NCBI RefSeq assembly: GCF_002736205.1
Contig: NZ_CP024091.1
Location: 2,601,555-2,665,554, forward strand
Length of the DNA stretch: 64,000 bases
Origin: Pedobacter ginsengisoli
Lineage (GTDB): Bacteria; Bacteroidota; Bacteroidia; Sphingobacteriales; Sphingobacteriaceae
Direction: 5' to 3'
The position numbers and the translations under genes are program-made. The notes under the pieces were generated by a model, which worked only from the letters and a program-made list of their open reading frames with translations, was not told the origin of the DNA and searched no databases. Positions 42,664-53,700 of the stretch are shown here, in pieces; within the stretch, counting starts at the first letter, position 1; each line of letters begins with the position of its first letter.

Positions 42664-45600
42664 TTAGAACTGTACGTTGAGCCCAAAGTTGAATACCTTC
42701 TGTACAGGATATCCTAACCCGTTACTTCCTTGCTCCGGATCCCATAGTTTAAAGCTGCTTTTAACAAACAGATTGCTACCGTTTGCATACAACCTAATAC
42801 CACCGATATGTAACCTTTTCAAAGCTTTTTCTTGTATGTTATAACCGATTTCAACGGTTTTTAACCTTAGAAAAGAACCGTTCCTCATCCACCAGTTGGA
42901 TATTTGTGTATTATTTGAACTTATATTCTGATCTAAACGTGGCCAGAATGCCTGGATATTTCTATTATCTTCTGACCAATAGTTATTGGCAATTACATCC
43001 AGCAATCCGTTTTGTGCGCCTCCGTTAAAAGCAAATGGAGTAATCCTGGCAGGATCAATCCAGAATGATGATCGTCCGGACCCTTGAAAAAATCCACTGA
43101 TATCAAAATTTTTATAACCCATAGATAAACCGAAACCATAAATAATTTCAGGAGTAGTGGGCAAGCCTAAGGGAACAATATCTAGTGATGTGATCTGCCC
43201 GTCTCCATTTACATCACGGTATTTAATATCTCCTCCCTTAACCTCTCCAAAATTCTGGTAGGGAGAGTTTTTTACTTCTTCATCATCAACAAAAAGTCTT
43301 TCAGCTATTAGTCCATAAGTCTGACTAAGTGGATTTCCTACTTTAGACAAATAGGAAAGGTTACCTGGATATTTAGGCTCTTCATTTACAATAACCTTAC
43401 TGGTAGCATAAGTAAATGTACCTCTGCCCTGCAGCCACAGGTCGCCAAAATTCTTATTATAATCTAATGATACATCAATACCCTGCCCTTTAACCTCTCC
43501 AACATTTGCCTGGATACCGGCGCTTAAACCCATTGTATTAGGGATATAAGCTCTTGTCATTAGGATATTGGTGCGATGCTGCTTATAGACATCTACGATC
43601 AGGTTCATGTTATTAAACAATCCTAAATCCATGCCCAAATTAGTTGTTTTTGCCTTTTCCCAGGTAATATCATTATTTGCATACCTTGATATGGATATTC
43701 CATTTCTGTTAAAACCATAATTGGTACCAAACCAGGCTCCCCTATTTTGATCACTCAGATTCACATTGGATAAGTAGAAAAATCTTGAGCCATTATCTCC
43801 GATCTGATCGTTACCTACCAAACCATAGGTTGCCCTGAATTTTAGTTTAGAAACAACCTTGCTAATAGAGGCCATGAATTTCTCATTAGAAGCATTCCAG
43901 GCAAGTCCGATAGAAGGGAAAAAACCATATCGGTGATTCTGCGCAAAACGTTCAGAACCATTATAACCAAAATTTGCTTCAAGAATGTATCTATTATCAT
44001 ACCCGTAAGTAAACCTACCCGAAAGACCTTGATTTCTAAAAGGAAGCGATTGCTGTAGGTCGCCGGCATTGGCATTAAGATAATTTCTTAAAATAGTTAC
44101 CAAAAGTCCGGTAATTACATGCTTTTGCCCAATCGTTTTATTATAGTTTACCGCAGCTTCCATATAGGTAGTTGTATTAAGCACCTTATTTCCTTCGCGA
44201 TAGTTCAGGTATTCTGTAGCGTCTTTTTCATTAAGCAGACTTATGTTGTATTTCTTGCCATCAGCACTTGTTGGGCTTGCTGAATAGTAGAAAGGATTAT
44301 ACGCCCTGCTTACATCAAAATATGAATACCTCTGAGTATAAGCCATTAGCCTTGCACTTAGTCCTGATGTTACAAACTTAAGATCCTGCTTAATCTCCAG
44401 CTGAACATTAAGTGTCGAAGTATTGTATTGCTGAAATCCAGAAACCATTCTTGCGTATGGATTTACATATCCCGGCCCCTCTCCTGATAGAGTAGCATTA
44501 CCAAATAAAGGGTGGCTTACTTTTGATAAGGCTGATGAAGGAAAAATTGCAGGAAAAGATACCGGGTTAGAAGCCAGAGCGCTTGCAAACACTACTGATC
44601 CGCCATTAATCCTGTTACCATTTTGATCATAACCACCAACCGGCCCATTATAATCATCAAAACTTCCTGAAGTCCTAACTATTCCTTCCGTAGTAGGGGT
44701 CAATTTTACATTCACATTTGAACGTACCTGGTAGCTTTTTAGATTTACATTATTATCAAAATTGTTCCCGCTCTCTGACTTCAACACACCGTTGTCTTGA
44801 TTAAATGTTCCTGCGATATAATATTGAGCGACCTTTCCGCCACCCGTCATATTCATATTAAACCGCTGATTCATCGTATAGTCTTTTATCAACATATCTA
44901 TCCAGTTGTTATTTGGATATAACATTGGGTTCATTCCGGCTGCTGTCCTATCAATTTTCGTTTGAGAATATGGGAGTACACCAAGAGGGTTTCTTGTTAA
45001 TACTGCTTCGTTTGCCATATTCATATAGGTGATATTGTCAGCAAGCTTGAAATTTTGGGTATTGGTTGATAATGAGTTTTCAAATCTGACATTAAATTTG
45101 ATCGTAGCATCAACACCTGATTTAGTAGTAACAAGGACTACCCCATTTGCTCCTCTTGCGCCATAAAGTGAAGAAGCAGCAGCATCCTTTAAAACCGAGA
45201 ATCCAGCAATATCATCAGGCTGTAATCTTGCAAGGTCAGTGGATGTAGACTCCATGCCATCAATCAAGATTAAGGGATCAACCTTACCTGAGCCAAAGGT
45301 GGTAATTCCACGGATGAAAAACTGAGCATTATCTGCCCCTGGCTCTCCACTTCTCTGATAAGCAACTACACCAGACAATCTTCCGGCAAGCATTGTAGTT
45401 AAATTACTTGTTGGACCTTTTAGTTCTTTTGGATTAATGGCAGTAATAGAACTAACCATACTTTCCTTTTTCTGTTGTCCATATGCCACAACAACAACAT
45501 CTTCCAAAACGTTATTGTCTTCAACGAGTGTGACATTAACTGTTTTCCTTCCATTAATATTAATCTCTTGTTTTTTGTAACCTACAAAAGAGAAAACAAG

Positions 45601-45837
45601 AATCCCTTTTCCCTCACTAGCATTAATTGTGAATACTCCATCTGCTGAAGTTACCACACCATTATTGCTTCCCTTTAACATAACACTCACACCCGGTAGC
45701 GTCCCTCCCCCTGCATCTGTTACTTTACCCGTTATTGTTACTGTTGACTGCGCCATTGTTGATAAGGTTACAATGGTTAACAGTAAGAAACAACAAAGGT
45801 ATTTCACTCTTAAATAAGTAAAATTTCTTTGATACAT
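42664..45837 (-). CDS. SusC-family TonB-dependent transporter (mannan locus)
   Basis: Outer-membrane TonB-dependent receptor of 1057 aa. Signal peptide (ends STMAQ), carboxypeptidase-D regulatory-like domain (about residues 32-112; VTITGKVTDAGGGTLPGVSV), TonB-box-like EDVVVVAYGQQ (about 112-122), plug domain (about 125-235; LAGRLSGVVAYQ, SLYGARGANGVVLVTTKSG) and a 22-strand barrel to the C-terminal aromatic residue (FGLNVQF). There is no STN signalling domain, so control is not by a sigma/anti-sigma pair; two ATGT-N4-ACAT sites lie upstream. It imports the oligosaccharides that SusD captures. Confidence 0.95.
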   Translation of the reverse strand: MYQRNFTYLRVKYLCCFLLLTIVTLSTMAQSTVTITGKVTDAGGGTLPGVSVMLKGSNNGVVTSADGVFTINASEGKGILVFSFVGYKKQEININGRKTVNVTLVEDNNVLEDVVVVAYGQQKKESMVSSITAINPKELKGPTSNLTTMLAGRLSGVVAYQRSGEPGADNAQFFIRGITTFGSGKVDPLILIDGMESTSTDLARLQPDDIAGFSVLKDAAASSLYGARGANGVVLVTTKSGVDATIKFNVRFENSLSTNTQNFKLADNITYMNMANEAVLTRNPLGVLPYSQTKIDRTAAGMNPMLYPNNNWIDMLIKDYTMNQRFNMNMTGGGKVAQYYIAGTFNQDNGVLKSESGNNFDNNVNLKSYQVRSNVNVKLTPTTEGIVRTSGSFDDYNGPVGGYDQNGNRINGGSVVFASALASNPVSFPAIFPSSALSKVSHPLFGNATLSGEGPGYVNPYARMVSGFQQYNTSTLNVQLEIKQDLKFVTSGLSARLMAYTQRYSYFDVSRAYNPFYYSASPTSADGKKYNISLLNEKDATEYLNYREGNKVLNTTTYMEAAVNYNKTIGQKHVITGLLVTILRNYLNANAGDLQQSLPFRNQGLSGRFTYGYDNRYILEANFGYNGSERFAQNHRYGFFPSIGLAWNASNEKFMASISKVVSKLKFRATYGLVGNDQIGDNGSRFFYLSNVNLSDQNRGAWFGTNYGFNRNGISISRYANNDITWEKAKTTNLGMDLGLFNNMNLIVDVYKQHRTNILMTRAYIPNTMGLSAGIQANVGEVKGQGIDVSLDYNKNFGDLWLQGRGTFTYATSKVIVNEEPKYPGNLSYLSKVGNPLSQTYGLIAERLFVDDEEVKNSPYQNFGEVKGGDIKYRDVNGDGQITSLDIVPLGLPTTPEIIYGFGLSMGYKNFDISGFFQGSGRSSFWIDPARITPFAFNGGAQNGLLDVIANNYWSEDNRNIQAFWPRLDQNISSNNTQISNWWMRNGSFLRLKTVEIGYNIQEKALKRLHIGGIRLYANGSNLFVKSSFKLWDPEQGSNGLGYPVQKVFNFGLNVQF

Positions 45838-45909
45838 AGTAATTGGTTTAGTTTGACTGGTTTTTTATTTGGTTAATCATGTTATTCAGCATCAATAGCC
45901 TAATAACAT

Positions 45910-45921
45910 TTGTACATACAT
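45910..45921. promoter_or_regulatory. Candidate GntR operator 3 (upstream of susC)
   Basis: TTGT-ACAT-ACAT, 73 nt before the susC ATG. The 15-mer TGTACATACATAGTT (45911-45925) matches the site at 46046 in 14 positions. Confidence 0.5.
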
Positions 45922-46044
45922 AGTTACATATTAATTTGAAATAATCAAATTATTTTAAAAAAAATCTAAAAACTAGGGAAACTGGTGCCTGAAAGCTATA
46001 AAAATCACTACATACAGATTACAAAGGCTTAAAAACCTCTAAGA

Positions 46045-46056
46045 ATGTAAATACAT
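46045..46056. promoter_or_regulatory. Candidate GntR operator 4 (upstream of susC)
   Basis: ATGT-AAAT-ACAT, with perfect ATGT/ACAT arms. It lies 135 bp from operator 3, in the same orientation and with the same AGTT flank. Confidence 0.45.
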
Positions 46057-46091
46057 AGTTCACGCAAAAAACCTATTTTTTATTATAATAA

Positions 46092-46140
46092 AAAAGCGTC
46101 CCTGGGTTCTGAAATAATTTCAGAACCCAGGGACGCTTTT
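46092..46140 (-). terminator. Long perfect hairpin terminator
   Basis: Two perfectly complementary 24-nt arms (46092-46115 and 46117-46140) around one base, with core GCGTCCCTGGGTTCTGAAAT and A/T runs at both ends. It starts 16 nt past the stop of the minus-strand acetylesterase gene and could also stop plus-strand transcription. Confidence 0.9.
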
Positions 46141-46156
46141 CTTGGATTTGCTTAAA

Positions 46157-48154
46157 TTATTTTCTACCTAATGTAATATCAGGCCAGTTATCAGTTTTAA
46201 AAGGCGATGCCGGGAGACCTGCCCCATTAACAAAATTACAGATCGGGTTATTCGCCCATGCATATCTTACAGAAACGGGGTTTGCTACTTCTGAGCTGCT
46301 AACAGTAATCTGATTCCCTTTTACCACAGCTTTAGCCCAATGAAATTTTTGATCAGAACCTGCAATAGCAAAGCCCTTTAACTCTCCTCCATCGCTAGCT
46401 TTCAAACCGCCTTCAGTAGCTTTAAAAGTTAATTCAATGGCATTTCCAGCAATTTTTTGCGATTGATATATCGGACCTGTATAAGGAATTTTAATACCAT
46501 AATTTTTAGCTAGCGCAATAAAAGCCAGCCTCTTTCCCACATCCTGTTTATTTTTTGGATGAATATCCAATGCATCACCTATGTCAATTGAAACCGCCAT
46601 GCCAGTATTTGGAAGTGAAAGGGTTTCGCGCTGAGCATCTCTTAGTTCAGCCCACTCAGAAGATACAGGATCATTATCAACTTTCATAAAATTAGCTAAC
46701 TGAACAAAATAGAATGGAAAATCAGGTTGTTTCCAGCTCTTTCTCCAATCATTAATCATAGCCGGGAAAAGTTTACGATACTGATGTGCACGACCTGCAT
46801 TACTTTCTCCCTGATACCAAATGGCCCCTTTAATTGGAAATTGTAAATAGGGGTTAATCATTGCATTGTACAACACAGTAGTTCTATTAGGGCCATCATT
46901 TGGAACCGGCATTGGAGGTACATCCTTCAAATTCAATCCAACCTTATACTGCCATTCACCATCAAGCGACAAATGTTCCCCACCTGCAGACACCAATGAC
47001 AGCACATTTTTATTACCATAAATACCCCCTTCGCCAGCACCATCAAACACTCTTACTACCAGAGTAAATGTACCGGCTTTTACTTTATTTGCGGGGATAG
47101 TATAAGAACGTGGCACATTAAATCCTTCTGTTTGTCCTATTTTTTCGCCATCAAAATAAGTAACGTCATTATCGTCTATAGTACCTAAATTAAGTTTTAT
47201 GTCTTTGCCTGCCCACGATTGTGGAATAGTTATATTTTTTCTGAACCAAACTACCCCATCAAAGCCAGGCATCCCAGCCTGCTCCCATAACGAAGGCAAA
47301 GCCATGCTTTTCCATGATGAAAGGTCAAGATTACTGGCAATCCATGGCGGCGTTCCCTGTACTCCGGCATCCTTTGCTATTACTAATTCATTCCAGGCGC
47401 TTAATTTCTTTTTAAAACCAGAGCCGTCAGTTTTCGCATTTTCAATTACATTTACTGCCTCCACAAAATCAGGGATAGTTTTAAGTGTAGTTGCGCTAGT
47501 CCAGGCTTCAGCAATGGTACCACCCCAGGAAGTATGAATTAAACCAATAGGAATGCCTGTTTTTTTATTGATCTCACGTGCAAAAAAGTAAGCCACCGAT
47601 GAAAAACCTGCAACATATTGTGGAGAACATTCCTGCCAACCACCATTATCAACTTTAGCATCATCCAGCAAAGAATTACTTGTTACATGAACCGCTTGTA
47701 ACAGTCTGATTTTCGGATAATTTGCTTCTTTTATTTCTTGTTCGTAATTATTAATTTTACCCCATCCTGCTAATGGCATCTCCATGTTAGATTGTCCAGA
47801 GCACACCCATACGTCGCCAATTAACACATTGCTTAACTTAGTAACATCTCCATCAGAGATGCTGACATTATATGGCCCTCCATAGGAAGGTGTAGGTAGC
47901 AAAACCTTAAACTTTCCATCACTATCGGCTTTGGCGGTATAGGTTTTATTATTCCAGGTAGCATTAACCTTTACTATCTTTCCAGCATCGGTATTACCCC
48001 AAATTGCAACATTGGTTTTCTGTTGAAAAACCATGTTATCACTAAATACAGAAGGCAATGTTACTTTAGCCTGTACTAAAGAACTTAAAAATATGGAGGC
48101 AAGTATAAAACTGCCTTTAATGAATTTAACGGATTTAGGTTTCAAGATGTTCAT
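46157..48154 (-). CDS. Sialate O-acetylesterase-like SGNH enzyme
   Basis: Exported esterase of 665 aa (signal peptide ends VQAK). It has a split SGNH hydrolase of the sialate 9-O-acetylesterase type: VCSGQSNMEMPL (nucleophile Ser, about residues 118-129), SWGGTIAEAW (about 209-218), WYQGESNAGR (about 448-457) and DIHPKNKQDVGKRLA (Asp/His dyad, about 550). A GH2-like beta-sandwich is inserted at about 275-400 (WFRKNITIPQSWAGKDI). In glycan loci this family removes O-acetyl groups, here probably from acetylated mannan rather than sialic acid. It is the first gene upstream of susC and ends in its own terminator. Confidence 0.9.
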   Translation of the reverse strand: MNILKPKSVKFIKGSFILASIFLSSLVQAKVTLPSVFSDNMVFQQKTNVAIWGNTDAGKIVKVNATWNNKTYTAKADSDGKFKVLLPTPSYGGPYNVSISDGDVTKLSNVLIGDVWVCSGQSNMEMPLAGWGKINNYEQEIKEANYPKIRLLQAVHVTSNSLLDDAKVDNGGWQECSPQYVAGFSSVAYFFAREINKKTGIPIGLIHTSWGGTIAEAWTSATTLKTIPDFVEAVNVIENAKTDGSGFKKKLSAWNELVIAKDAGVQGTPPWIASNLDLSSWKSMALPSLWEQAGMPGFDGVVWFRKNITIPQSWAGKDIKLNLGTIDDNDVTYFDGEKIGQTEGFNVPRSYTIPANKVKAGTFTLVVRVFDGAGEGGIYGNKNVLSLVSAGGEHLSLDGEWQYKVGLNLKDVPPMPVPNDGPNRTTVLYNAMINPYLQFPIKGAIWYQGESNAGRAHQYRKLFPAMINDWRKSWKQPDFPFYFVQLANFMKVDNDPVSSEWAELRDAQRETLSLPNTGMAVSIDIGDALDIHPKNKQDVGKRLAFIALAKNYGIKIPYTGPIYQSQKIAGNAIELTFKATEGGLKASDGGELKGFAIAGSDQKFHWAKAVVKGNQITVSSSEVANPVSVRYAWANNPICNFVNGAGLPASPFKTDNWPDITLGRK

Positions 48155-48267
48155 TGTTTAATTTGGTTACACAGCAGTACCAGATCATTAATAAACAATT
48201 AGAATCAGGCACCGTTATACACAAACATATTAAATATTAATATATTTCCATTAAACAAATGCCTCAA

Positions 48268-49353
48268 TTAATCTATACCACCTACTATTCCCATTTGCTC
48301 TAGTTTAGCCTCAGTACCAGAAATATAGCGAGATTCTGATTTTCTTTCAGAAGAGAATTCTAGCATTAATGACTCAGCAACATGTACCATATGCTCCGAT
48401 CCGATAAATATAGCTGTACGCTGATGGAGTTCAGTGGGCTCTATCTCTAATATCCTGTTAAATCCATCTGAAGCGATCCCTCCTGCTTGTTCAACTATAA
48501 AAGCCATTGGATTGCATTCATACAACAACCTTAGCTTTCCCTTTGGAGATCTGGCAGTGGTTGGATATATGTATATTCCTCCCTTAATTAAGTTTCTATG
48601 GATATCTGCTACCATCGATCCAATATATCTCGATGTATACGGCCTGTTAGTAGCTTTATCTTCAACCTGAACATACTTTAAATATTTCTTTACTCCTTCA
48701 GGAAAATGCACGTAGTTACCTTCATTTAAGGAATAAATGTTTCCATTTGGCGGTATCTTCATATTTGGATGAGACAGGCAAAACTCACCAATAGAAGGGT
48801 CTAAAGTAAATCCGTTTACACCTTTACCTGTAGTGTATACCAACATGGTTGATGATCCATAAATTACATAACCTGCAGCTACCTGCTCAGTTCCCTTTTG
48901 TAATACATCTTGCAAAGTAGCCTTCCCATTTGTCGATTTTCTTCTGTATATCGAAAAAATAGTTCCTACTGCGACATTACAATCTATATTAGAAGAACCA
49001 TCTAAGGGATCAATACATACTATATATTTGGCGTTTTTAGAAACTGGCGAATCAATTTTCACAAAGTCATCCTCTTCCTCAGTGGCAACAATACAGCATT
49101 CACCGCCACTGGTTAATGCGCTTATAAATTGGGTATTAGCAAACACATCCAGCTTTTGCTGCCCTTCGCCCTGAATATTCATGGTTCCGGCGGCCCCTAA
49201 TATGTCTACCAGGCCTGCTTTATTAACCTCCCGGTTAACTATTTTTGATGCTATGCCAATATCTCGAAGCAATCGGGAAAGTTCTCCTTTTGCGTAGGGA
49301 AAGTCGGCCTGTTTTTCTATTATGAATTGGCCTAAAGTTTTAATACCTGACAT
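48268..49353 (-). CDS. fbp: Fructose-1,6-bisphosphatase, class I
   Basis: Gluconeogenic phosphatase of 361 aa (fructose-1,6-bisphosphate to fructose-6-phosphate), cytoplasmic. Metal-site motif [16 protein letters not shown] (about residues 111-126), upstream acidic ATEEEDDF (about 90-97), and substrate motifs [18 protein letters not shown] (about 242-259) and [20 protein letters not shown]. Length agrees with class I enzymes, with a short C-terminal extension. It could serve growth on sugars from the neighbouring mannan locus but is an ordinary chromosomal gene. Confidence 0.97.
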   Translation of the reverse strand: MSGIKTLGQFIIEKQADFPYAKGELSRLLRDIGIASKIVNREVNKAGLVDILGAAGTMNIQGEGQQKLDVFANTQFISALTSGGECCIVATEEEDDFVKIDSPVSKNAKYIVCIDPLDGSSNIDCNVAVGTIFSIYRRKSTNGKATLQDVLQKGTEQVAAGYVIYGSSTMLVYTTGKGVNGFTLDPSIGEFCLSHPNMKIPPNGNIYSLNEGNYVHFPEGVKKYLKYVQVEDKATNRPYTSRYIGSMVADIHRNLIKGGIYIYPTTARSPKGKLRLLYECNPMAFIVEQAGGIASDGFNRILEIEPTELHQRTAIFIGSEHMVHVAESLMLEFSSERKSESRYISGTEAKLEQMGIVGGID

Positions 49354-49374
49354 ATACTTAGTGTATTTAATACG

Positions 49375-49866
49375 TTATCTAACGCCTATTTCTATAACCT
49401 CTAAGTTATGGATTTTTTCATCCGAAACAGAAAATCTAATTAATGTTTTAACTTTATGCCAGCCCGAATTTCCTGCCGCACCTGGATTTATATGCAAACA
49501 ATCGATTTTCTTATCAAACATTACCTTTAAAATATGAGAATGTCCGGTGATAAATAATTTTGGGGGCTTAGTGTATATTTCACTCTTTACCTGTGGAGCA
49601 TATTTTCCTGGATAGCCACCAATATGCGTCATCCATACATCAAGGCTTTCGCAGTTAAAACGCAAGTGTTCAGGGTAATGACTTCTAATCTCTTTGCCAT
49701 CAATATTTCCATAAACACCCTTTAGTGGTTTAAAGGCTGCAAGTTCTTCAGCAACATTAGGTCCAAAATCTCCTGCATGCCATATTTCATCGCAATCCGC
49801 AAAGTGTTTAAAAACCGCTGGATCCAAAAATCCATGCGTATCAGAAATTAGGCCTATTTTAGTCAA
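49375..49866 (-). CDS. YfcE/MJ0936-type metallophosphoesterase
   Basis: Small cytoplasmic phosphodiesterase-like protein of 163 aa. The metallophosphoesterase signature is compact: GLISDTHGFLD (D-x-H), HAGDFG (GD), YGNIDGKEIR (GN.D variant of GNHD), THIGGYPG, and TGHSHILKV followed by INPGAAG (the GH.H and NPGS-like ends typical of YfcE). The physiological substrate of such proteins is not settled. It is 21 nt upstream of fbp on the same strand, so probably co-transcribed. Confidence 0.9.
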   Translation of the reverse strand: MTKIGLISDTHGFLDPAVFKHFADCDEIWHAGDFGPNVAEELAAFKPLKGVYGNIDGKEIRSHYPEHLRFNCESLDVWMTHIGGYPGKYAPQVKSEIYTKPPKLFITGHSHILKVMFDKKIDCLHINPGAAGNSGWHKVKTLIRFSVSDEKIHNLEVIEIGVR

Positions 49867-49920
49867 AATATATGTTCTTTATAATCTACCAAACAAAGCT
49901 ATGGATAATGATTTATACCG

Positions 49921-50625
49921 TTAAAAGGCCAGAAGAAAATCTTTAAGCAATCGCCTATAATCTTCAGTATATACTTTTTCGGCCTTGTAAATAAAGAAAT
50001 TACTGTTTTTAGGTTCATCTACTTTGCGCTGAAGGCAGATGATATGGCGAAAAACCGGCTTACTTTCATCAGAGCAAACATTTATTCTTTCACCTAGCGA
50101 TAGATTAAATGCCCCCGCCCGCGCCACTACAAACTCTGCCTGCTTAACCGGCAGTATTAACCAAATACATCCATCATCAGTTAACAGTGCCGAAGTTTTC
50201 GATAACAATAACTCAAAAAAATCCTGGTCAGCATGCCTTGCAATCCCCTTTCTCTGCTCCGGATTCTTAAGATCATTAACAAAATAAGGAGGATTTGAAA
50301 CAATCAAATCATACTTAACATCAGTATGATACGATACTATGGCGCAATGATGAGCCTTAACCCTGGCAGAAAAACCAGAATTACTAAAATTAGCAGCAGC
50401 AGTTAACGCTGCAGATTCATCTATTTCTACCGCATCAACGAGTGAATTCGGAAACCGCTGTGCCAGCATTAATGCAATAACACCTGTTCCGGTTCCAATA
50501 TCAAGTATTTGTTTAGCGTCATTTTTTTTAACAATTGCCCCCAATAATACCCCATCGGTATTAATTTTCATAGCACAACCTGCCTGATTTACCTCAAACT
50601 GCTTAAATTTAAAAATACTTCCCAT
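49921..50625 (-). CDS. trmN6: tRNA1(Val) (adenine(37)-N6)-methyltransferase
   Basis: SAM-dependent methyltransferase of 234 aa related to E. coli YfiC/TrmN6, which forms m6A37 in tRNA-Val. Visible motifs are FKQFEVNQAGCAMKINTDGVLLG at the N-terminus, SAM motif I ILDIGTGTGVIALMLAQRF (about residues 40-58), acidic VDAVEIDE, and the N6-adenine signature IVSNPPYF (about 108-115). Length fits the family. It diverges from purL over 78 nt. Confidence 0.93.
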   Translation of the reverse strand: MGSIFKFKQFEVNQAGCAMKINTDGVLLGAIVKKNDAKQILDIGTGTGVIALMLAQRFPNSLVDAVEIDESAALTAAANFSNSGFSARVKAHHCAIVSYHTDVKYDLIVSNPPYFVNDLKNPEQRKGIARHADQDFFELLLSKTSALLTDDGCIWLILPVKQAEFVVARAGAFNLSLGERINVCSDESKPVFRHIICLQRKVDEPKNSNFFIYKAEKVYTEDYRRLLKDFLLAF

Positions 50626-50678
50626 ACGCTTCTGCGAATATATTACATTCTAACCTCGTGGTTTTAAAATTTTAACCT

Positions 50679-50686
50679 TAAATTTG
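50679..50686 (+). promoter_or_regulatory. -7 element of the purL promoter
   Basis: TAAATTTG, an exact match to TAnnTTTG, 17 nt before the purL ATG. No convincing TTG was found at -33. Confidence 0.5.
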
Positions 50687-50703
50687 CGGCTCAAAACACT
50701 ATA

Positions 50704-53700
50704 ATGATTTATTTCTTCTCCAATCAATCCAATACAGTTTTCGCTTTACAAACCGCGCAAAACTTATCCGATACTGATATTACAAAACTAGAATGGCTGT
50801 TTGGCGGTGCAAAATTAAACCAGGAAACCGTATTAACAGATTTTTTTGTTGGACCTCGCGCTGCAATGGTAACTCCATGGAGTACAAACGCTGTAGAGAT
50901 TACACAGAATATGGCCATCGAGGGCATCATCAGGATTGAAGAATTTCATAAAGTTGAAGAAGATTTTTCTGACTTCGATCCAATGTTATCTCAAAAATAC
51001 AAGGAACTTAATCAGGAAATTTATACAATTAATATAAAACCAGAACCTATTATAGAGGTTACCGACATTGCTGCTTACAACAAACAGGAAGGTTTGTCAT
51101 TAAGTGACGATGAAGTAGAGTACCTTAACAATCTTTCTCAAAGACTTGGAAGAGCGCTTACCGACTCGGAAGTATTTGGATTTTCTCAGGTAAATTCAGA
51201 ACACTGCCGTCACAAAATCTTTAATGGTAAATTTGTTATCGATGGCGTTGAGCAACCAACTTCTCTTTTCAAACTGATCCGTAAAACATCAGAAGAAAAC
51301 CCTAATGATATTGTTTCAGCTTATAAAGATAATGTTGCTTTTATAAAAGGCCCGGTAGTTCAGCAATTTGCACCAAAACGTGCAGATGAACCTGATTACT
51401 ATGCGATCAGCGATTTTGAATCAGTAATTTCTGTAAAAGCAGAAACACATAACTTCCCTACTACTGTTGAGCCATTTAATGGCGCAGCTACAGGTTCAGG
51501 CGGTGAAATTAGAGACAGACTTGCAGGTGGCCAAGGTTCGTTACCATTGGCTGGTACTGCAGTTTACATGACTGCCTTATCAAGATTAGAGGAAAATCGC
51601 CCATGGGAAAAAGCGGTTGAAGAAAGAAAATGGTTATACCAAACTCCAATGGATATTCTGATCAAAGCTTCTAATGGAGCTACTGATTTTGGAAATAAGT
51701 TCGGTCAGCCCCTAATCACCGGATCTGTACTTACCTTCGAACATGAGGAAGAGGGACGTAAGCTAGGTTTCGATAAAGTAATTATGCTTGCCGGTGGTGT
51801 TGGTTATGGTAAAGCCAGCCAGGCCAAAAAACATACACCTACAACTGGTGATAAAATTGTAGTTCTTGGAGGAGAGAACTATAGAATTGGTATGGGTGGT
51901 GCTGCAGTATCATCTGCAGATACTGGTGCCCTGGGTAGTGGAATCGAACTAAATGCCATTCAAAGATCCAATCCTGAAATGCAGAAAAGAGCAGCAAATG
52001 CTGTTCGTGGTATGGTAGAGAGCAATCATAACAGCATTGTATCTATTCATGATCATGGTGCTGGTGGTCACTTAAACTGTCTTTCTGAACTAGTAGAAGA
52101 AACTGGCGGAAAAATAGACCTTGATAAATTACCTGTGGGAGATCCAACCCTTTCATCTAAAGAAATTATCGGCAACGAATCCCAGGAACGTATGGGTCTT
52201 GTAATCGGCCAAAAAGATATAGAAACATTGCAAAAAATTGCTGATCGCGAACGTTCTCCAATGTATACTGTAGGTACAGTTACAGGTGATCATCGCTTTA
52301 CCTTTGAATCAGCAACAACTGGTGCTAAGCCAATGGATCTTGAATTGAAAGACATGTTTGGCAGTTCGCCAAAGATGGTAATGGAGGACAAAACCATTGA
52401 TAGAAAATATGAGCCAGTTACTTACGATAAGACCCAACTAAATATCTATCTGGAACAGGTTTTACAACTTGAAGCAGTTGCATCTAAAGATTGGCTAACA
52501 AACAAGGTTGACCGTTGTGTAGGTGGCCGTGTTGCCAAACAACAATGTGCAGGTCCGCTGCAATTACCACTAAACAATTGTGGTGTTATGGCGTTAGATT
52601 TCCAGGGAAAAGAAGGTATTGCAACCTCAGTGGGTCATGCTCCGCTATCTGCATTAATTGACCCTGCAGCCGGAAGTCGTATTGCAATTGCCGAATCTCT
52701 TTCTAATATTGTATGGGCACCATTAAAAGATGGGCTTAAAAGCGTTTCGCTGTCAGCGAACTGGATGTGGGCTTGTAAAAACGAAGGTGAAGATGCTAGA
52801 TTATACGAAGCTGTAAAAGCTTGTTCTGATTTTGCAATCAGTTTAGGAATCAATATTCCTACAGGTAAAGATTCACTGTCGATGAAGCAAAAATACAAAG
52901 GCGATGAGGTTATTGCACCTGGCACAGTGATTATCTCTGCTGCAGGAAATTGTAATGATATCACTAAAGTGGTTGAACCTGTTTTACAAAAAGACGGCGG
53001 TTCAATTTACTACATCAATTTATCTAATGATGCTTATAAACTTGGTGGTTCTTCATTTGCTCAAATTATAAACAGAATTGGCCATGAAACGCCTGATGTT
53101 AAAAATGCAGACCAACTTAAGAATGCTTTTAATACACTTCAGGACTTAATAAAAGTTGATAAAATACAAGCCGGACATGATATTGGTAGTGGTGGCTTAA
53201 TAACTACATTACTAGAGCTTTGCTTTGCCGATCGTGATCTTGGCGCGTCTTTAGATTTATCTGCTTTAGGTGAACAAGACATTATCAAATTACTTTTCGC
53301 AGAAAACATAGGTATTGTGTTCCAGGCAACTGAAGATGTTGAGGCTACCCTTTCTGCAAATGGTGTTGCTTACCATAAACTTGGTAAAGTGACTTCAACT
53401 GCTAGCTTGCAAATAAAAAACAATTCAGATGAGCTATCTTTTGACATTGATCACTTACGTGATGTTTGGTTCAAAACTTCTTATCTTTTAGATAAAAAAC
53501 AAAGTGGACCGGTAAAAGCAAAAGAACGCTTTGACAACTACAAAAACCACGTGCTTAAATACAACTTCCCTACTCAGTTTGACGGCAGGAAACCAGTTAT
53601 TGATGCTTCAAAACCAAGACCAAAGGCAGCTGTTATCCGTGAAAAAGGAAGTAACTCTGAACGTGAGCTTGCTAACGCTATGTACCTTGCCGGTTTTGAT

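Larger units (their letters stand above)
45838..46156. other. Regulatory intergenic region upstream of susC
   Basis: This 319-nt gap has no gene. It holds the susC promoter region with two GntR-type sites (45910 and 46045) and the strong bidirectional hairpin at 46092-46140 that ends the acetylesterase transcript. A clear -33/-7 pair for susC could not be fixed. Confidence 0.65.

Noticed and set aside
46092..46140. Long palindrome as the end of a mobile element
   Set aside because: No transposase, target duplication or second copy is seen, and its place just after a stop codon fits a terminator.
48217..48228. A fifth GntR-like site (ATAC-ACAA-ACAT) upstream of the acetylesterase gene
   Set aside because: One arm has two mismatches and the region is very AT-rich; the evidence is too weak to list as a site.
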